64,000 nt of DNA from Lysobacter sp. GTDB taxonomy: Bacteria; Pseudomonadota; Gammaproteobacteria; Xanthomonadales; Xanthomonadaceae. A program made the translations under genes and the position numbers. The stretch lies in NCBI GenBank assembly GCA_019634715.1, contig JAHCAU010000001.1:62001-126000 (forward strand). Reading direction: 5' to 3'. Below, one piece after another: positions 1 to 9,488 of the stretch (position 1 is the first letter of the stretch; the number at the start of each line of letters is the position of its first letter). Under the pieces are notes generated by a model, which was not told where the DNA came from, made no database searches, and saw only the letters and a program-made list of their open reading frames with translations.

Positions 1-19
1 ACCCTGACGTCGAAAGAAA

Positions 20-38
20 GGGGCGGACTGCCCGCCCC
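20..38. terminator. GC-rich hairpin, probable bidirectional terminator
   Basis: A 7-bp perfect stem (GGGGCGG / CCGCCCC) with a 5-nt loop is followed by GTTTT on the plus strand and by CTTTCTTTC on the minus strand. It lies just past the stop codon of the minus-strand gene ending at 46, so it could end that transcript and also one entering from the left. Confidence 0.6.
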
Positions 39-45
39 GTTTTGG

Positions 46-450
46 TCAATCCTCGCCCGGCATGAGGATGGTCAACACCGGTTCACCCTTGTCCCCGGGC
101 CCGATATGCATCCACGCCCGCATCTTCTGCGGAGCCGACTTGCCGCCACGCCGGTCGACGCGCCACACCTCCAAATCCACCCGGTCAGTCCCCTCGTCAG
201 CGCCCTTGGCGGCCAAATGGGCGCACACCAACACGTCGTGCAGGCGTCCGTCTTCGCTTTGGCCCAGTCCCGGCATTCTCGCGCTGTCTTGGGCGTCCCA
301 CGCCACCAACTCAGACCACGCCCGAGCGGTGAGGCACACAGACACCGTAAAGCCACGCTCGCGCGCCGGAACGGACACGTCGACCAGGACGCCGTCGCCG
401 ATGGCCTGCGCACGCGTGTAGCGGTAGATGAGATCGGATTCGTCAAACAT
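46..450 (-). CDS. DUF6573-like hypothetical protein
   Basis: A 134-aa protein starting MFDESDLIYRYTRAQAI. The start at 450 is chosen because GGAG lies 6 nt upstream of the ATG. The opening 'FDE.DLI..YTR..AI.DG.L.DV' pattern is what I know from DUF6573-type proteins of plasmids and integrative elements. No catalytic motif, signal peptide or membrane segment is visible. It is downstream of the NACHT gene, separated by a 303-bp spacer. Function unknown; the family assignment is from memory. Confidence 0.7.
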   Translation of the reverse strand: MFDESDLIYRYTRAQAIGDGVLVDVSVPARERGFTVSVCLTARAWSELVAWDAQDSARMPGLGQSEDGRLHDVLVCAHLAAKGADEGTDRVDLEVWRVDRRGGKSAPQKMRAWMHIGPGDKGEPVLTILMPGED

Positions 451-753
451 ATTCAGCTCCTTCACTGTTGGCCCGGCCCAGGGCATCCGGTCCGGATGAC
501 TTGGCATGGCCAACCCCTGCCCCACCGGTCGGCGCGGTCAAGGGAGGAAGCGGAAGCCTTGGTGCGGCCCGCAGCGAAGCGAGGACACGGGGCTGGAGCG
601 CCCCTTGACCGGGGAAGCCGGTCGTTGGGGCTTCGCGGAGCGATCAGGGCGTCAAGCGGCGTGCCGCGCATGCGGCACACCGATCAGCGCATTTATCGGG
701 CTCGGCGGAAGCGTTCCATGGCGCGCTGCCACCAAGTGCGCTGCTGCCGCACC
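451..753. other. Intergenic spacer with inverted repeats
   Basis: No convincing gene. A 10-bp inverted repeat, CGGTCAAGGG at 535-544 and CCCTTGACCG at 602-611, would close an approximately 77-nt structure. A second hairpin, GTGCCGC-GCAT-GCGGCAC, lies at 661-678. Neither is followed by a T-run. Either could be a structured RNA or a processing signal between the NACHT gene and the gene downstream of it. Confidence 0.35.
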
Positions 754-3700
754 TCAGGGCGTCCGCTTGGCTTTTAATGCCGACGACTTCGTGCCAGTCT
801 TCTTCGTTTTTTTGGTAGGCGTCGCCTTCGCACGCTTTTCCCCTGCTCGTGCTTTTCCGTCGATTCCACGCTGAGTGAGGTCAATCCCCATAACGCGGAT
901 ATCCTCAACCCCTGCGAATTGCGGCGAAATCGTCAACCAGTAATTTTGCAATGCCTCGACGAGTGCTTTTAACCCCTTTATTTGCGTTCCATTGGGATGC
1001 GCCCATCGCTTCTGACCACCTGCATAAACGAGCAGGAAAATACCTCGGTTCGACTGCCGATCGCGCAAGTAATCGCCGCACAATTGGACTTCCAATCGCT
1101 CAAACAGCGAAGGGCCCGTCCACCGCTCGGCAAGCTTCAACTCGCATGGCACGGAGCCAAAACCTGCGCCATGAAACTGAATATCTGGCTTCTTGGCGTC
1201 CGCAAGCTCACTTTCCTGACTAATCGTGTAGCGCGACTGCGCGCGCTCTCGAAGCGCATTGCCGATAAATTGCCTAATCGCCCTCTCATCCAAGTCGAGC
1301 ATGGATTGAGCAATGCTCGTGTCACCATGTTCTAGGTCATAGCCATAATCGCGAATACGGTCGATCGCAAGGTCCCACATTTCGCGATGATTTCGCGGTG
1401 TGCGCTCCAGCCTGTCGCGAAAGCTGAGCACTTGGTCTACGGACCACGGGGCCATGTCCGCATCGGCGATCGCCTTTTCCTTCGCGCGATATGCCATCCA
1501 CGGGCGTGACTGCTCGCTTGGATGCGCCGCCGATATCTCCATCATAGCCAAGTATGCCTCCTTGCCCGGGGTTTCCTTTATGAAAGAGATCAGTGTGTTT
1601 CTGGCGTCTTGTGCATCATCGCGCAACACTGGCGAATAAGCCCCTTGGTTCGCGCGGTCGATATCTTCACTTTCGCGGATATAACGATGCATCAACAAGT
1701 AAAGCGTCTTCATGTGTGCAACGGTGCGGTAAGCTTCGCGCGCATTCTTCGTTTTGCGCCGTCCACCCACAAGAGTGGTGATGAAGGTCATAGCGAAAAG
1801 CGTTTGATCTTTAGCAGTCGGCAGACCTGCCAAGTGTGCCGAGAGCGATGGGATAGCAACATCAGGGGCCACACCTGCCCAACTTGCAAACCAAAGCGGT
1901 CCCAAATGGAGGTTTCGCGTTGTCCGAGCCTTTCGCGCTGCCAGTTGGGCAATGGCAGCATCAGAAAGATTTGAACCGTGGAGAATTTCCAAGACATGCT
2001 CAAGCATGCTAGGCGACTTCGGCGACTTGCTAAGTCGCTCAATCATCACAGGGGCTAAATCGTCCCACATCCAGGCGCCAGACCAAGTGATTGTCGACAA
2101 CAGATCGCGGCTCGGAGTGTCTGGGCCGGCGTGCGCAAACTCATTGTCGATCTCCCTATTCACCACCTCTAACACCGCTTGCGAGTGCACTGCAAACAGC
2201 CTGGGCATCCAGTCAGGGAAGCCATTGAGCTCCAAGAGAGCATAACGCGTGGCTCGAAGGACTTCTTCACGAGAAAGGCTATCTGCCCAGCCTTCGACTT
2301 CACGAGCCTCAATCGCCAGACCTGTCAATCCAAAGATGACCGCGAAGGGTGTGCTATTTTCGACAGCACGCTCCGAACGCAGCTCGGGCTGATAGTCTCG
2401 CCAAAATATCGTTGCGCCTTCACGATAGGCCTGCGCCAGTGGTTCGCCGAATTCCGGAATCAAACTCTGCCAGTTTCCAGCGGCCCACTTATCCGACGAA
2501 CCTTTGTCCTCCCTGATCTGATTATGCAGATAGTATTGTGCGTTTGTTGGCAGCCCAGGTCTCGCGGCCCTGCGCACACTTTCTAGATTGCTCGCCAGCC
2601 ATTGCTTCCACTCCTGCTTGTTTCGCTCTTCGCGCTCATGACGCGCTTTGGCTTGCCTTTTGAATTTCGCATCTTGCCGGCGAAATGCGGCCCACTCACT
2701 TTTCGGCGGGTGAAGGAGCTTATGAAGGGCGCCGCTTAGTTGTGGCTCGGACTTGGCAACCTGCTTCATCTGGCGGAGGCAGGCGGGCGGTCTTCCGGCT
2801 TGTCGATAAAGTGCGAATGTAAGGGATTGAGCGACCAGACGATCATCAAGTTCACTACGCGAACGGGTGTCTTCCAAAAAATGTTCGAAGTAGCTCTCAT
2901 CAAAACGCCAATACGAGTGAAATGCACCTACTCGCCAATAGTCAGTTAGACGCTCACCCTTCTTTTCTAAGCGCATTCGCGCATGCCCTGCGGCGTGCCA
3001 GAACAGAGCGCGATTGAGTTCGGCCCATCGAGGGATCGCAATAGATAGATCCTCCACTGGCTCATCGGTGCTGACGTCCTCCCCATATGCCATCAACTCC
3101 GGAAGCATGCTCAATAAGCTCAACGCAGAACTGCTCAGCATGGCGGCATCTTGCTCACGAAGCATGCGCGAAATGAGCAGAGAAATGCATTTGGTGAGCC
3201 ATGCATTTGCTTCAGAAACCCCGTAGTGAATACGTTCTACTAAGGGTGGAGTTATAAGTAGTTCATATAGGCCATCCAGCAAATGCGGCAACAAGGTTGC
3301 CGGCAGACTCTGTATTTTCTGCCCTAACACTCGCGCCAACGGATCGTATGCATAGCGCTTCTTTCTCGACACCTTGGTAAGCGCAGCCAAAAGCCAGTCA
3401 ACTCCGTCGATATCAACCGGCATGTCCTTTGTCAGTTCGGCGAGCCATTCGCGGGCATCATTCCCTTGCTCAGCGAGAAACCCTTGTCTAACGAGCGCCC
3501 TGTCTGTTTCAGACCCAATCACTTCAAGAGCCTGAAAGGCAGCAATTCGCGTATTTACGTCGCGCCCCAGTTGCGCAAGCGCCTTCGCTTCCGGAAGAGC
3601 ACCGACAATTTCGCCTCGCCATACCATGCGCAAGAGAAGCCAACTGATATCCGCATTTCCTGCATGCTTCGCCAATAGTGCCTTGATCTCGTCGGTGAGA

Positions 3701-5166
3701 TCGACGTTGACAAAGAGTTCTGCGGACGAAAGATAAGATGATGGGTAAGAGTGCGCCGGCTGCGCAAGGTGCTCGCACACTTCACGTAGAACCTTGATGC
3801 GTATATCGCGATTTAACTGGCTTGGATCTCCACCTTCAAGTAGGATTTCTGGCGCCACGCGGATGACATGATCCAAAATCTTAGAATTGAGAATCGCGAG
3901 CCAAGGAAGAATGGACCGCATGCTCGGCACGACCACGTCAATGCCATATTGGTTGCGAAAGAACAATCCGTCTATTCGCAGACGAGGCGCGTCGTTGGCC
4001 AGAAGATTATGAAACCATTCTGCGGCTAGATACTCCCGCACCGATCGATGATGAAATCGCACTGCGCCATAGATTCCAGGCTCGAAGATGGGGCGCTGCA
4101 AGAGCGATTGACACTCCTTTTCGTCCCAATCCTGCAAAATGTCGCGCACAGCCAAGCCGGTAGGCGTGCCAGTTCCATCAGGCACTTGAATGACAGCATT
4201 TTGGGTGAGTGTCGCGGTTGCAGCAATAAGGCGAGCGCCAGTTCTGAGCTTCTCGGGGGATATCGATAGTGCCTCTGCGCGATCCTGATCCCGCTCTTGC
4301 AAACGACGCTTGATGCTGTTCTGTAAGAGTTCGAGCTTAGAACCAATCCGCGCATGATCGTTCCAAAAGTCTGCAAGTTCAGACAGGTCCTGAGGCCGGC
4401 TCATCAAATGCAGAGCATCTTTCTGTTCAACAGCGCGCCGGAAAGCGGCCGCATCAGCAACGCCATGTCCGCGTAGAAATATATCGATCTGCTCGCCCTC
4501 CAAGTCGGCGAGTGCGAATATCCGAAGCGGCGCGAACGGATGCTTTGGATCAGACCTCTCCTCGGTTTCAACCTGATGCGGGTGAGCGTCTTCACCTTCC
4601 TTGGCAGCCAACCGAGGTTCTTGATATCGGAACACCGCGTTGCAAAGCAATGGGTCCGTTTTCGTCCTCCACGCCGAACTGCGCCCCGTGATCACGATAT
4701 GGGCGTTCTGCATCGTCGATCCCAACTTCAACCCAACGACTTTGATCGCACGCTCGAAGTCTTTGGGGTCGCGAAGCCGTGCTTCGTCCACTGAGTCAAG
4801 AAGCAGCCACCCCTCTACGCCCGACTCGCACCAAGTCAGAAATTCTGCATAGGTGCCGACTTCAAAGGCCGTCTCGAAGTCTTGGATCACTGACTCAATA
4901 CGCAGAAAGAATGCAGGTTTGCCTTCTTCGCGAAGCCGACGGGCAGCTTGCCTGACTTCCATCGTCTTCCCAGAACCTGCTTCGGATAGCAAGACCGTTC
5001 GGTGGTGGGCCAAAATATCCGCCCAATGCAGTGCTCGCTGCTTGCGAAGGAGACGACTCAACACAGTATCGTCGGTGGCGTCTGCACCTGGGACCAACTC
5101 GTGGAAAGTGCGGTCCAGCTGAATGAATGTGTCGCCGAAATTTGTCATTGCGCTGTGCTCTTCCAT
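754..5166 (-). CDS. Large NACHT/STAND-type NTPase with C-terminal nuclease-like domain
   Basis: A 1470-aa protein. Residues 62-68 read EAGSGKT (Walker A), and around 118-130 a GWLLLDSVDEARL block gives Walker B. This is the layout of NACHT-type STAND ATPases. The long middle (about 400-1250) is helical and repeat-like, as expected of a sensor region. Near the C-terminus a PDI...CELK pattern fits a PD-(D/E)xK nuclease core, followed by a lysine-rich tail. STAND NTPases joined to nucleases are known anti-phage (Avs-like) architectures. The neighbouring nuclease-fold genes support a defence role. The start could also be the ATG at 5148. The defence function is inference. Confidence 0.75.
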   Translation of the reverse strand: MEEHSAMTNFGDTFIQLDRTFHELVPGADATDDTVLSRLLRKQRALHWADILAHHRTVLLSEAGSGKTMEVRQAARRLREEGKPAFFLRIESVIQDFETAFEVGTYAEFLTWCESGVEGWLLLDSVDEARLRDPKDFERAIKVVGLKLGSTMQNAHIVITGRSSAWRTKTDPLLCNAVFRYQEPRLAAKEGEDAHPHQVETEERSDPKHPFAPLRIFALADLEGEQIDIFLRGHGVADAAAFRRAVEQKDALHLMSRPQDLSELADFWNDHARIGSKLELLQNSIKRRLQERDQDRAEALSISPEKLRTGARLIAATATLTQNAVIQVPDGTGTPTGLAVRDILQDWDEKECQSLLQRPIFEPGIYGAVRFHHRSVREYLAAEWFHNLLANDAPRLRIDGLFFRNQYGIDVVVPSMRSILPWLAILNSKILDHVIRVAPEILLEGGDPSQLNRDIRIKVLREVCEHLAQPAHSYPSSYLSSAELFVNVDLTDEIKALLAKHAGNADISWLLLRMVWRGEIVGALPEAKALAQLGRDVNTRIAAFQALEVIGSETDRALVRQGFLAEQGNDAREWLAELTKDMPVDIDGVDWLLAALTKVSRKKRYAYDPLARVLGQKIQSLPATLLPHLLDGLYELLITPPLVERIHYGVSEANAWLTKCISLLISRMLREQDAAMLSSSALSLLSMLPELMAYGEDVSTDEPVEDLSIAIPRWAELNRALFWHAAGHARMRLEKKGERLTDYWRVGAFHSYWRFDESYFEHFLEDTRSRSELDDRLVAQSLTFALYRQAGRPPACLRQMKQVAKSEPQLSGALHKLLHPPKSEWAAFRRQDAKFKRQAKARHEREERNKQEWKQWLASNLESVRRAARPGLPTNAQYYLHNQIREDKGSSDKWAAGNWQSLIPEFGEPLAQAYREGATIFWRDYQPELRSERAVENSTPFAVIFGLTGLAIEAREVEGWADSLSREEVLRATRYALLELNGFPDWMPRLFAVHSQAVLEVVNREIDNEFAHAGPDTPSRDLLSTITWSGAWMWDDLAPVMIERLSKSPKSPSMLEHVLEILHGSNLSDAAIAQLAARKARTTRNLHLGPLWFASWAGVAPDVAIPSLSAHLAGLPTAKDQTLFAMTFITTLVGGRRKTKNAREAYRTVAHMKTLYLLMHRYIRESEDIDRANQGAYSPVLRDDAQDARNTLISFIKETPGKEAYLAMMEISAAHPSEQSRPWMAYRAKEKAIADADMAPWSVDQVLSFRDRLERTPRNHREMWDLAIDRIRDYGYDLEHGDTSIAQSMLDLDERAIRQFIGNALRERAQSRYTISQESELADAKKPDIQFHGAGFGSVPCELKLAERWTGPSLFERLEVQLCGDYLRDRQSNRGIFLLVYAGGQKRWAHPNGTQIKGLKALVEALQNYWLTISPQFAGVEDIRVMGIDLTQRGIDGKARAGEKRAKATPTKKTKKTGTKSSALKAKRTP

Positions 5167-5558
5167 AAATTACTTGCGGCGGTTCCGGGCCGGCGAACGC
5201 TATTTGCGGTTGATAGCTGATTCTAAGGGTCCGCGACCCGCTGGCGCAGGCAGTCGGATAGTGTCTTTGCTAGCGTCAGGAACCCGTGTGGTCGGGGACA
5301 TTCACTTCTGATAGCGCACTCGAACTGGACCACGTTGTGATCCGGAAATCACGCCGGGCATCGCCTTCACGCCAATCGTTGGAAGCCCAATCTATTGATC
5401 TTCAAGGATATTATTTGGGTGTCGGGAGGTTCAGACGCTCGCCCCATGCAAAGCAGCGAAGTAGCGGGAGCCCCGACATCTTAACCACCCAAACGTCGAC
5501 CCTCACCGTGCGCCGATCCATAGGTGGTCAGAGGCGGTTACTCATCGAATGGACACCA
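5167..5558. other. Intergenic region upstream of the NACHT gene
   Basis: About 390 bp with no ORF that looks coding on either strand. It should contain the promoter of the NACHT gene and the end of the gene at 5559, but no clear -35/-10 pair or terminator hairpin stands out. Confidence 0.4.
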
Positions 5559-7022
5559 TCACTGACTGCCGGCTTGTTTTGACGCCAACCGCTGGCGGCG
5601 AAACCGTTCAGTTTGGCCCGCAGACCGCTTCAACTTCTCAGCGGCCTCGGGAAACAGGAATGCCAAAAGGGGGTCGTAGCGCCGGTTCGGCTCGAACGCG
5701 GGATCCCCTTGGAACCACCCTTCGCGGTATTGGTCTCGCTTTTTCTTCCACCCGTTGACATCGCCATTAGCCTCCAGAGCTGCGCGGCGGTCAAAGTGAC
5801 CGAGCATCACCGACAGCACCCACAACGTGTCTTTGTGCAGGTTGAACAGGCTGTTGGCCAACCCCATCAGGTTCTTGATACCGCACGCCACGGGCCTCGC
5901 GTGTTTCGCAGAGTAAGCCGCCTGCAGCAGGTAGAACGGGCCCGCATCGCTGTAGAGCTTCTCAGGCAGCTCAAACCCACGGACTTTGAACCGCCCCCGC
6001 AAGGCCTGCCATTCTGCATTGCCATCGTTGAGCTTGGAGAATGAGAGCACCGCGTTCTCCAGGTCCTCTCGCAGCGCCTGATCCTGCGCTGCGATCGCCT
6101 GCTGTCGGTCCCGCTCGCGCTTCTCGTGAGCCGCCGTCAGTTCGCCCGCGTAGTCGAAGTAGAACGCTCTTGGCACGCCACTTGGACTGATATCGAACGT
6201 CAGTTCGTCAAAGCCCACCAAGGCCTCGCTTTGCCGATCTTCCAGAACACCCCGCGCGTCCAAGTGCGGCTCGTGCCAAACGCAATGAAGCACGAAGCGG
6301 CCTTCCTGCCGCGAACGCTCGAGCGTGTCCAGCCCGACCCGGAAGGCATTGCGGTTGTTGGAGTAGAAGATATCGTCCTCGGCCAGCTTGAATTCGCTTG
6401 GATCCAAATCTCGGAACAGCCAGAGGAGCACGCCGGCGTTGCGCCGGTAGAAGCTCATGCGCTCGACGATGACATGCAAGAATGTCGTAGACAATTGAAC
6501 CTCGAACGCTACCCTCTGTTCTTGCCACACGCTCTGCACGTCTGGTTGACGCCAGCGAACGCCGTCCACGTCTTTCCAGCGAGTTTCGGTTTGCGTGTTT
6601 GAGAAGCGCGGGTCCGCCGCCAGGCTCTCTTCGATGAGCCGCTTGAGCACTTTGTGCTGAGCGCCCTCCTTCGCGTGCGCAAACTTGCGCGCGCAAATCG
6701 CGGCGGGCGACAAACCCTTCCGACCGGAGCATTCGCCATTGTCCAGCCGGTGCCGGAAGTAGAAGCGGTCTTCCGTTTTGTCGTGCGTGGGGACGGAGCG
6801 CAGCACCATCGCTTGATCGCAGTCGGGACAAACGAATCGCTCCCGTCCCTCAATCAGGTCGTTCTCCAAGGCGACCCGCTTCTCGTCGATGATCGCACCG
6901 TAGGATGCGTTGCCCAGGAAGTCGGCGAGTGAGACCGGCCATCCGGTATCGCGATCCAACACTTCGTCGTAGCGGCGCTCTTCGGCCAGCGCCACCCGAC
7001 GCCTATTCCCTTGTGCAGACAT
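5559..7022 (-). CDS. CoiA/DUF6035-like protein with zinc finger and PD-(D/E)xK-like core
   Basis: A 487-aa protein. An N-terminal CPDC ... H..DNGEC pattern (about residues 63-100) looks like a zinc-binding module. Around residues 150-180 the stretch RQPDVQ...VAFEVQLST matches the D...ExQ core of CoiA-type nucleases, followed by FYRRNAGVLLWLF, which is also typical of that family. It overlaps the upstream gene's 3' end by 20 bp, so the two are co-transcribed. CoiA-like nucleases of this type are common in accessory defence regions. The substrate is unknown. Confidence 0.65.
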   Translation of the reverse strand: MSAQGNRRRVALAEERRYDEVLDRDTGWPVSLADFLGNASYGAIIDEKRVALENDLIEGRERFVCPDCDQAMVLRSVPTHDKTEDRFYFRHRLDNGECSGRKGLSPAAICARKFAHAKEGAQHKVLKRLIEESLAADPRFSNTQTETRWKDVDGVRWRQPDVQSVWQEQRVAFEVQLSTTFLHVIVERMSFYRRNAGVLLWLFRDLDPSEFKLAEDDIFYSNNRNAFRVGLDTLERSRQEGRFVLHCVWHEPHLDARGVLEDRQSEALVGFDELTFDISPSGVPRAFYFDYAGELTAAHEKRERDRQQAIAAQDQALREDLENAVLSFSKLNDGNAEWQALRGRFKVRGFELPEKLYSDAGPFYLLQAAYSAKHARPVACGIKNLMGLANSLFNLHKDTLWVLSVMLGHFDRRAALEANGDVNGWKKKRDQYREGWFQGDPAFEPNRRYDPLLAFLFPEAAEKLKRSAGQTERFRRQRLASKQAGSQ

Positions 7023-7485
7023 CCACCACTCTCCTCATCCATCCGCTCTCCGCCGGCGAGGCGATTGCTGCCAGTGCCCCCATCCCGTCGATCAACCGCA
7101 AGCGCGCCAACGCTACGTCGTCTTGCGGCCAATAAGGACCATCGGGCGAGAAGACGTAATGGTCGCCTTGAAGGGCGCCGCACGTGGTGCAGTGGTGCGC
7201 GTAGTAGGTCTGGCCCGACGTCCGCGTGAACGCTAGACGCATCCAAGGGGCATGACCCAACACGAACGCGGCTGCGGTGGCGTCCAGGTGCTCGATGTAG
7301 CGCAGCAGCGCGCCTTCGCCCTTGCCTATCACGTCTCCCTCTTCGAACTCAGCAAAGGAGGCGACCCACACCGCCGCCGTGGGCATTTCGGCACGGCAGT
7401 AGTGGCATGTGGTCTTACCGATCAAAAGACCGTAGCGCGGAGCGCGCAAACCTGCGTCGATATCTTGGGAAATTGGCTCGTTCAC
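7003..7485 (-). CDS. Hypothetical protein with two CxxC pairs
   Basis: About 160 aa. CHYC near the N-terminus and CTTC in the middle could bind one zinc. No known family recognised. I prefer the GTG at 7485, 7 nt after the upstream stop codon, but a TTG at 7512 is possible. It sits between two nuclease-fold genes in one minus-strand operon, so it probably works with them. Confidence 0.6.
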   Translation of the reverse strand: MNEPISQDIDAGLRAPRYGLLIGKTTCHYCRAEMPTAAVWVASFAEFEEGDVIGKGEGALLRYIEHLDATAAAFVLGHAPWMRLAFTRTSGQTYYAHHCTTCGALQGDHYVFSPDGPYWPQDDVALARLRLIDGMGALAAIASPAESGWMRRVVDVCTRE

Positions 7486-7492
7486 GGCGGCG

Positions 7493-8410
7493 TCAATCCC
7501 GCTCGGCTTCAAGAGGAGTTTGCTGAAAGCGCACTTGAAGCCGCTTCATCAGGGCCCGGGTCTCCTGACTGGGCGCCCGCGTGCACATCAACAGCGCTTC
7601 CCCGTTGGGCACGTGCCGCATGGCTTTCTGCTCTGCGCGCAGCACGGCCCGGTATTTCACCGCCTGGTAGACGCCCCGCTGGAGCTCGTCCTCGGTGCAC
7701 TGGCTTGTCTTCACCTCGACAGCCAGCCGTTGGGCGCCGTTGTCGAAGTAGGCGTCCAAGCGATCGCCGGAGCTAAGTAGCTTCTCGTTCGTGCCAGCGG
7801 AGAACGTGCCGTAGTCGGCTAGCTCTTCGGGATGTTGGGCAATCCACTTCTTCAGCGCTTTGTGCTCGTCGCTCTCTGCGCCGCCGCCCTGTTGGACCTT
7901 GGGCAGCGGGATGGCCCGGTCGCGGTCGCCCTGCGTTTTCTCCCCGGCCGCAGGAGCCAGCATCGTGGCGCCCAGCGCTCGGGCGACCCGATCCCAATCC
8001 GGGTAAGTGAAGACGTCTTCCATCGCCTCGCGCAAGTGCGCGCGGCGATCGTCTTCCGTATCCAGTTTCTTGCCTACGAAATACGCTGGAGCGATCGTGA
8101 TCGCCCCCTCGCCCGGGTGCTTCGTGGTCTTGTTGATCACGATGGTGTGGAGCGGAGGGATAGGTTCTTGCCACTGCTCGCTGAGCCACTGGATGGCTTG
8201 CGCCACGCCGCCGGCCACCGTGCCGTAGAGATCCTTGCGAGGCTTGATGGCATGGCCGTAGTGGCCGTGCAGCTCCTGAGCCAGGTCCGTATAGGTCAGT
8301 GGCTCGCCCTGCTGGGCCCACTTGATGAGGATGGGCAGCGCGTCCGGGATGACCGTGCTGCGCCAAGGCGTTTGAGCAAAACCGACCACCGACCATTCGA
8401 ACTTGTCCAT
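7493..8410 (-). CDS. Putative PD-(D/E)xK nuclease-domain protein
   Basis: 305 aa from the ATG at 8410, which has GGAG 7 nt upstream; an upstream in-frame start at 8434 lacks this. The N-terminal half (PDALPILIKWAQQG, YTDLAQELHGHYG) resembles small DNA-binding modules. The C-terminal part has LDAYF...RLAVEVKTS followed by ELQRGVYQAVKYRAVL, a good match to a restriction-type nuclease core (D...ExK then a helix with Q and Y). It heads the minus-strand operon with the zinc-finger and CoiA-like genes. Probably a defence gene; the target is unknown. Confidence 0.65.
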   Translation of the reverse strand: MDKFEWSVVGFAQTPWRSTVIPDALPILIKWAQQGEPLTYTDLAQELHGHYGHAIKPRKDLYGTVAGGVAQAIQWLSEQWQEPIPPLHTIVINKTTKHPGEGAITIAPAYFVGKKLDTEDDRRAHLREAMEDVFTYPDWDRVARALGATMLAPAAGEKTQGDRDRAIPLPKVQQGGGAESDEHKALKKWIAQHPEELADYGTFSAGTNEKLLSSGDRLDAYFDNGAQRLAVEVKTSQCTEDELQRGVYQAVKYRAVLRAEQKAMRHVPNGEALLMCTRAPSQETRALMKRLQVRFQQTPLEAERD

Positions 8411-8491
8411 GCCCCCGCTCCATCCCCATGGCAAAGCCAGATTCTGCCCGGAACCTGTCTCAGCGGGTGAGACGAAAGCGAGATCAGAGGT

Positions 8492-8818
8492 TCAGCGGTG
8501 CCTTTCGGCACGGAGGGTCGCGCCGACCAGCTGGCGCAGCGCGTCGTTGAGCTTGATGCCGGCCCGGTCCGCGGCGGTCTGGAGCTTATCCACCGCGTCC
8601 GCATCGCACTCGAACCATCCCGTGCGCGCTTCGCCGCCGATGTGGCGCACCTCCTCCAACGGGAAAGGTTCGGCGGCGAACTGCCGCACCAACTGGCGCA
8701 GCGCGCCGGACGCCTGCCACCCACGCTTCTGCGCGAGCACCTGGAATCGCACCCAATGGTCCGGGTCCAACCGAAAACTGTGGACGCGCACCTGCGCAGG
8801 ACGGGCCTGCAATTTCAT
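8492..8818 (-). CDS. Possible ribbon-helix-helix DNA-binding protein, two similar halves
   Basis: 108 aa from the ATG at 8818, which overlaps the stop of the small upstream ORF as ATGA and has GGAG 8 nt upstream. Two segments look alike: 'DPDHWVRFQVLAQKRGWQASGALRQLVRQF' in the first half and a DADAVDKLQTAADRAGI...DALRQLVGA segment in the second. Both fit a strand-helix-helix fold as in MetJ/Arc-type regulators. It could regulate the nuclease operon just downstream. Confidence 0.5.
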   Translation of the reverse strand: MKLQARPAQVRVHSFRLDPDHWVRFQVLAQKRGWQASGALRQLVRQFAAEPFPLEEVRHIGGEARTGWFECDADAVDKLQTAADRAGIKLNDALRQLVGATLRAERHR

Positions 8819-8913
8819 TGCCATCTCTCCAGGAGGTCGTTGAGGCGGCTGCCCAGCATCCAGCCCAGCGGGATGGCGAGAGGGGCGAGGAGCAGAAGCG
8901 AGGAGAAAGCCAT
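8815..8913 (-). CDS. 32-aa single-pass membrane peptide
   Basis: ATG at 8913 preceded by AAGGGA. It encodes MAFSSLLLLAPLAIPLGWML followed by a short polar end with an LNDLLERW segment. One clear hydrophobic helix. The stop overlaps the next gene's ATG (ATGA), a strong sign of coupled translation. Function unknown. Confidence 0.5.
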   Translation of the reverse strand: MAFSSLLLLAPLAIPLGWMLGSRLNDLLERWQ

Positions 8914-8975
8914 ATCGGGTTCCCTTGTGCGGGGCGTGGTTGGCGATGGCCGTCCTTGGCCGGAGCGTAGCGTGA

Positions 8976-9236
8976 TTAGTCGTCCGCGAGGGCCTTGATC
9001 AGATCGTCGTCGTCCTCGCCGTAGATCGGCATCGGAACCATGCCACTGTCATCGGTGATCCAGAACGGGGCCTTGGAAAAGTCGATGTGCTTTGCGCCGT
9101 CCTCATCACTCCAATCCTGCTGTTCGGCCACGATGTTTTCTTGCGAATGCAGGTAGACGCCGCTGGAGATCTCGATGTAGCCTTCGGCTTGTGCGGCCTG
9201 GATGGATTCGGCGGGGGTATAGCTTTCAGATTTCAT
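8976..9236 (-). CDS. Small acidic hypothetical protein
   Basis: 86 aa, rich in Asp and Glu, ending EDDDDLIKALADD. No known domain recognised. It has its own promoter (9287-9314), nearly identical to the one in front of the gene at 9489. The acidic, small character is compatible with an antirestriction or inhibitor protein, but nothing proves that. Confidence 0.6.
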   Translation of the reverse strand: MKSESYTPAESIQAAQAEGYIEISSGVYLHSQENIVAEQQDWSDEDGAKHIDFSKAPFWITDDSGMVPMPIYGEDDDDLIKALADD

Positions 9237-9286
9237 TGATATTTCCTTGGTTTCCTCGGTTGGCGTGGTTGCCTTCCTTCACTTCC

Positions 9287-9327
9287 AAAGTAGATCGCCC
9301 GGGGCGTTTGTCAATTGTTTTAACGCC
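9287..9327 (-). promoter_or_regulatory. Sigma-70-like promoter with overlapping inverted repeat
   Basis: Reading the minus strand: TTGACA (9314-9309), 16-nt spacer, TACTTT (9292-9287). An inverted repeat GGCGTT...AACGCC (9303-9327) straddles the -35 box and looks like an operator. A near-identical copy lies at 9806-9846. It drives the gene starting at 9236, about 50 nt downstream. Confidence 0.65.
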
Positions 9328-9488
9328 ATAATTTGTGGCTAATTTCGACCGCTCATCGCTCCCTTTGCATCACCTGTCACCATCGGTTCTGTTCGATAAG
9401 CGCCCGCTGCCAGCAGATCGAGAGGCAAGCGCAAAGGGCCGTGCGTCGCCCGGCTCTTTGCCTTAGCGTGGTTCTGCGAGACAGCGCG

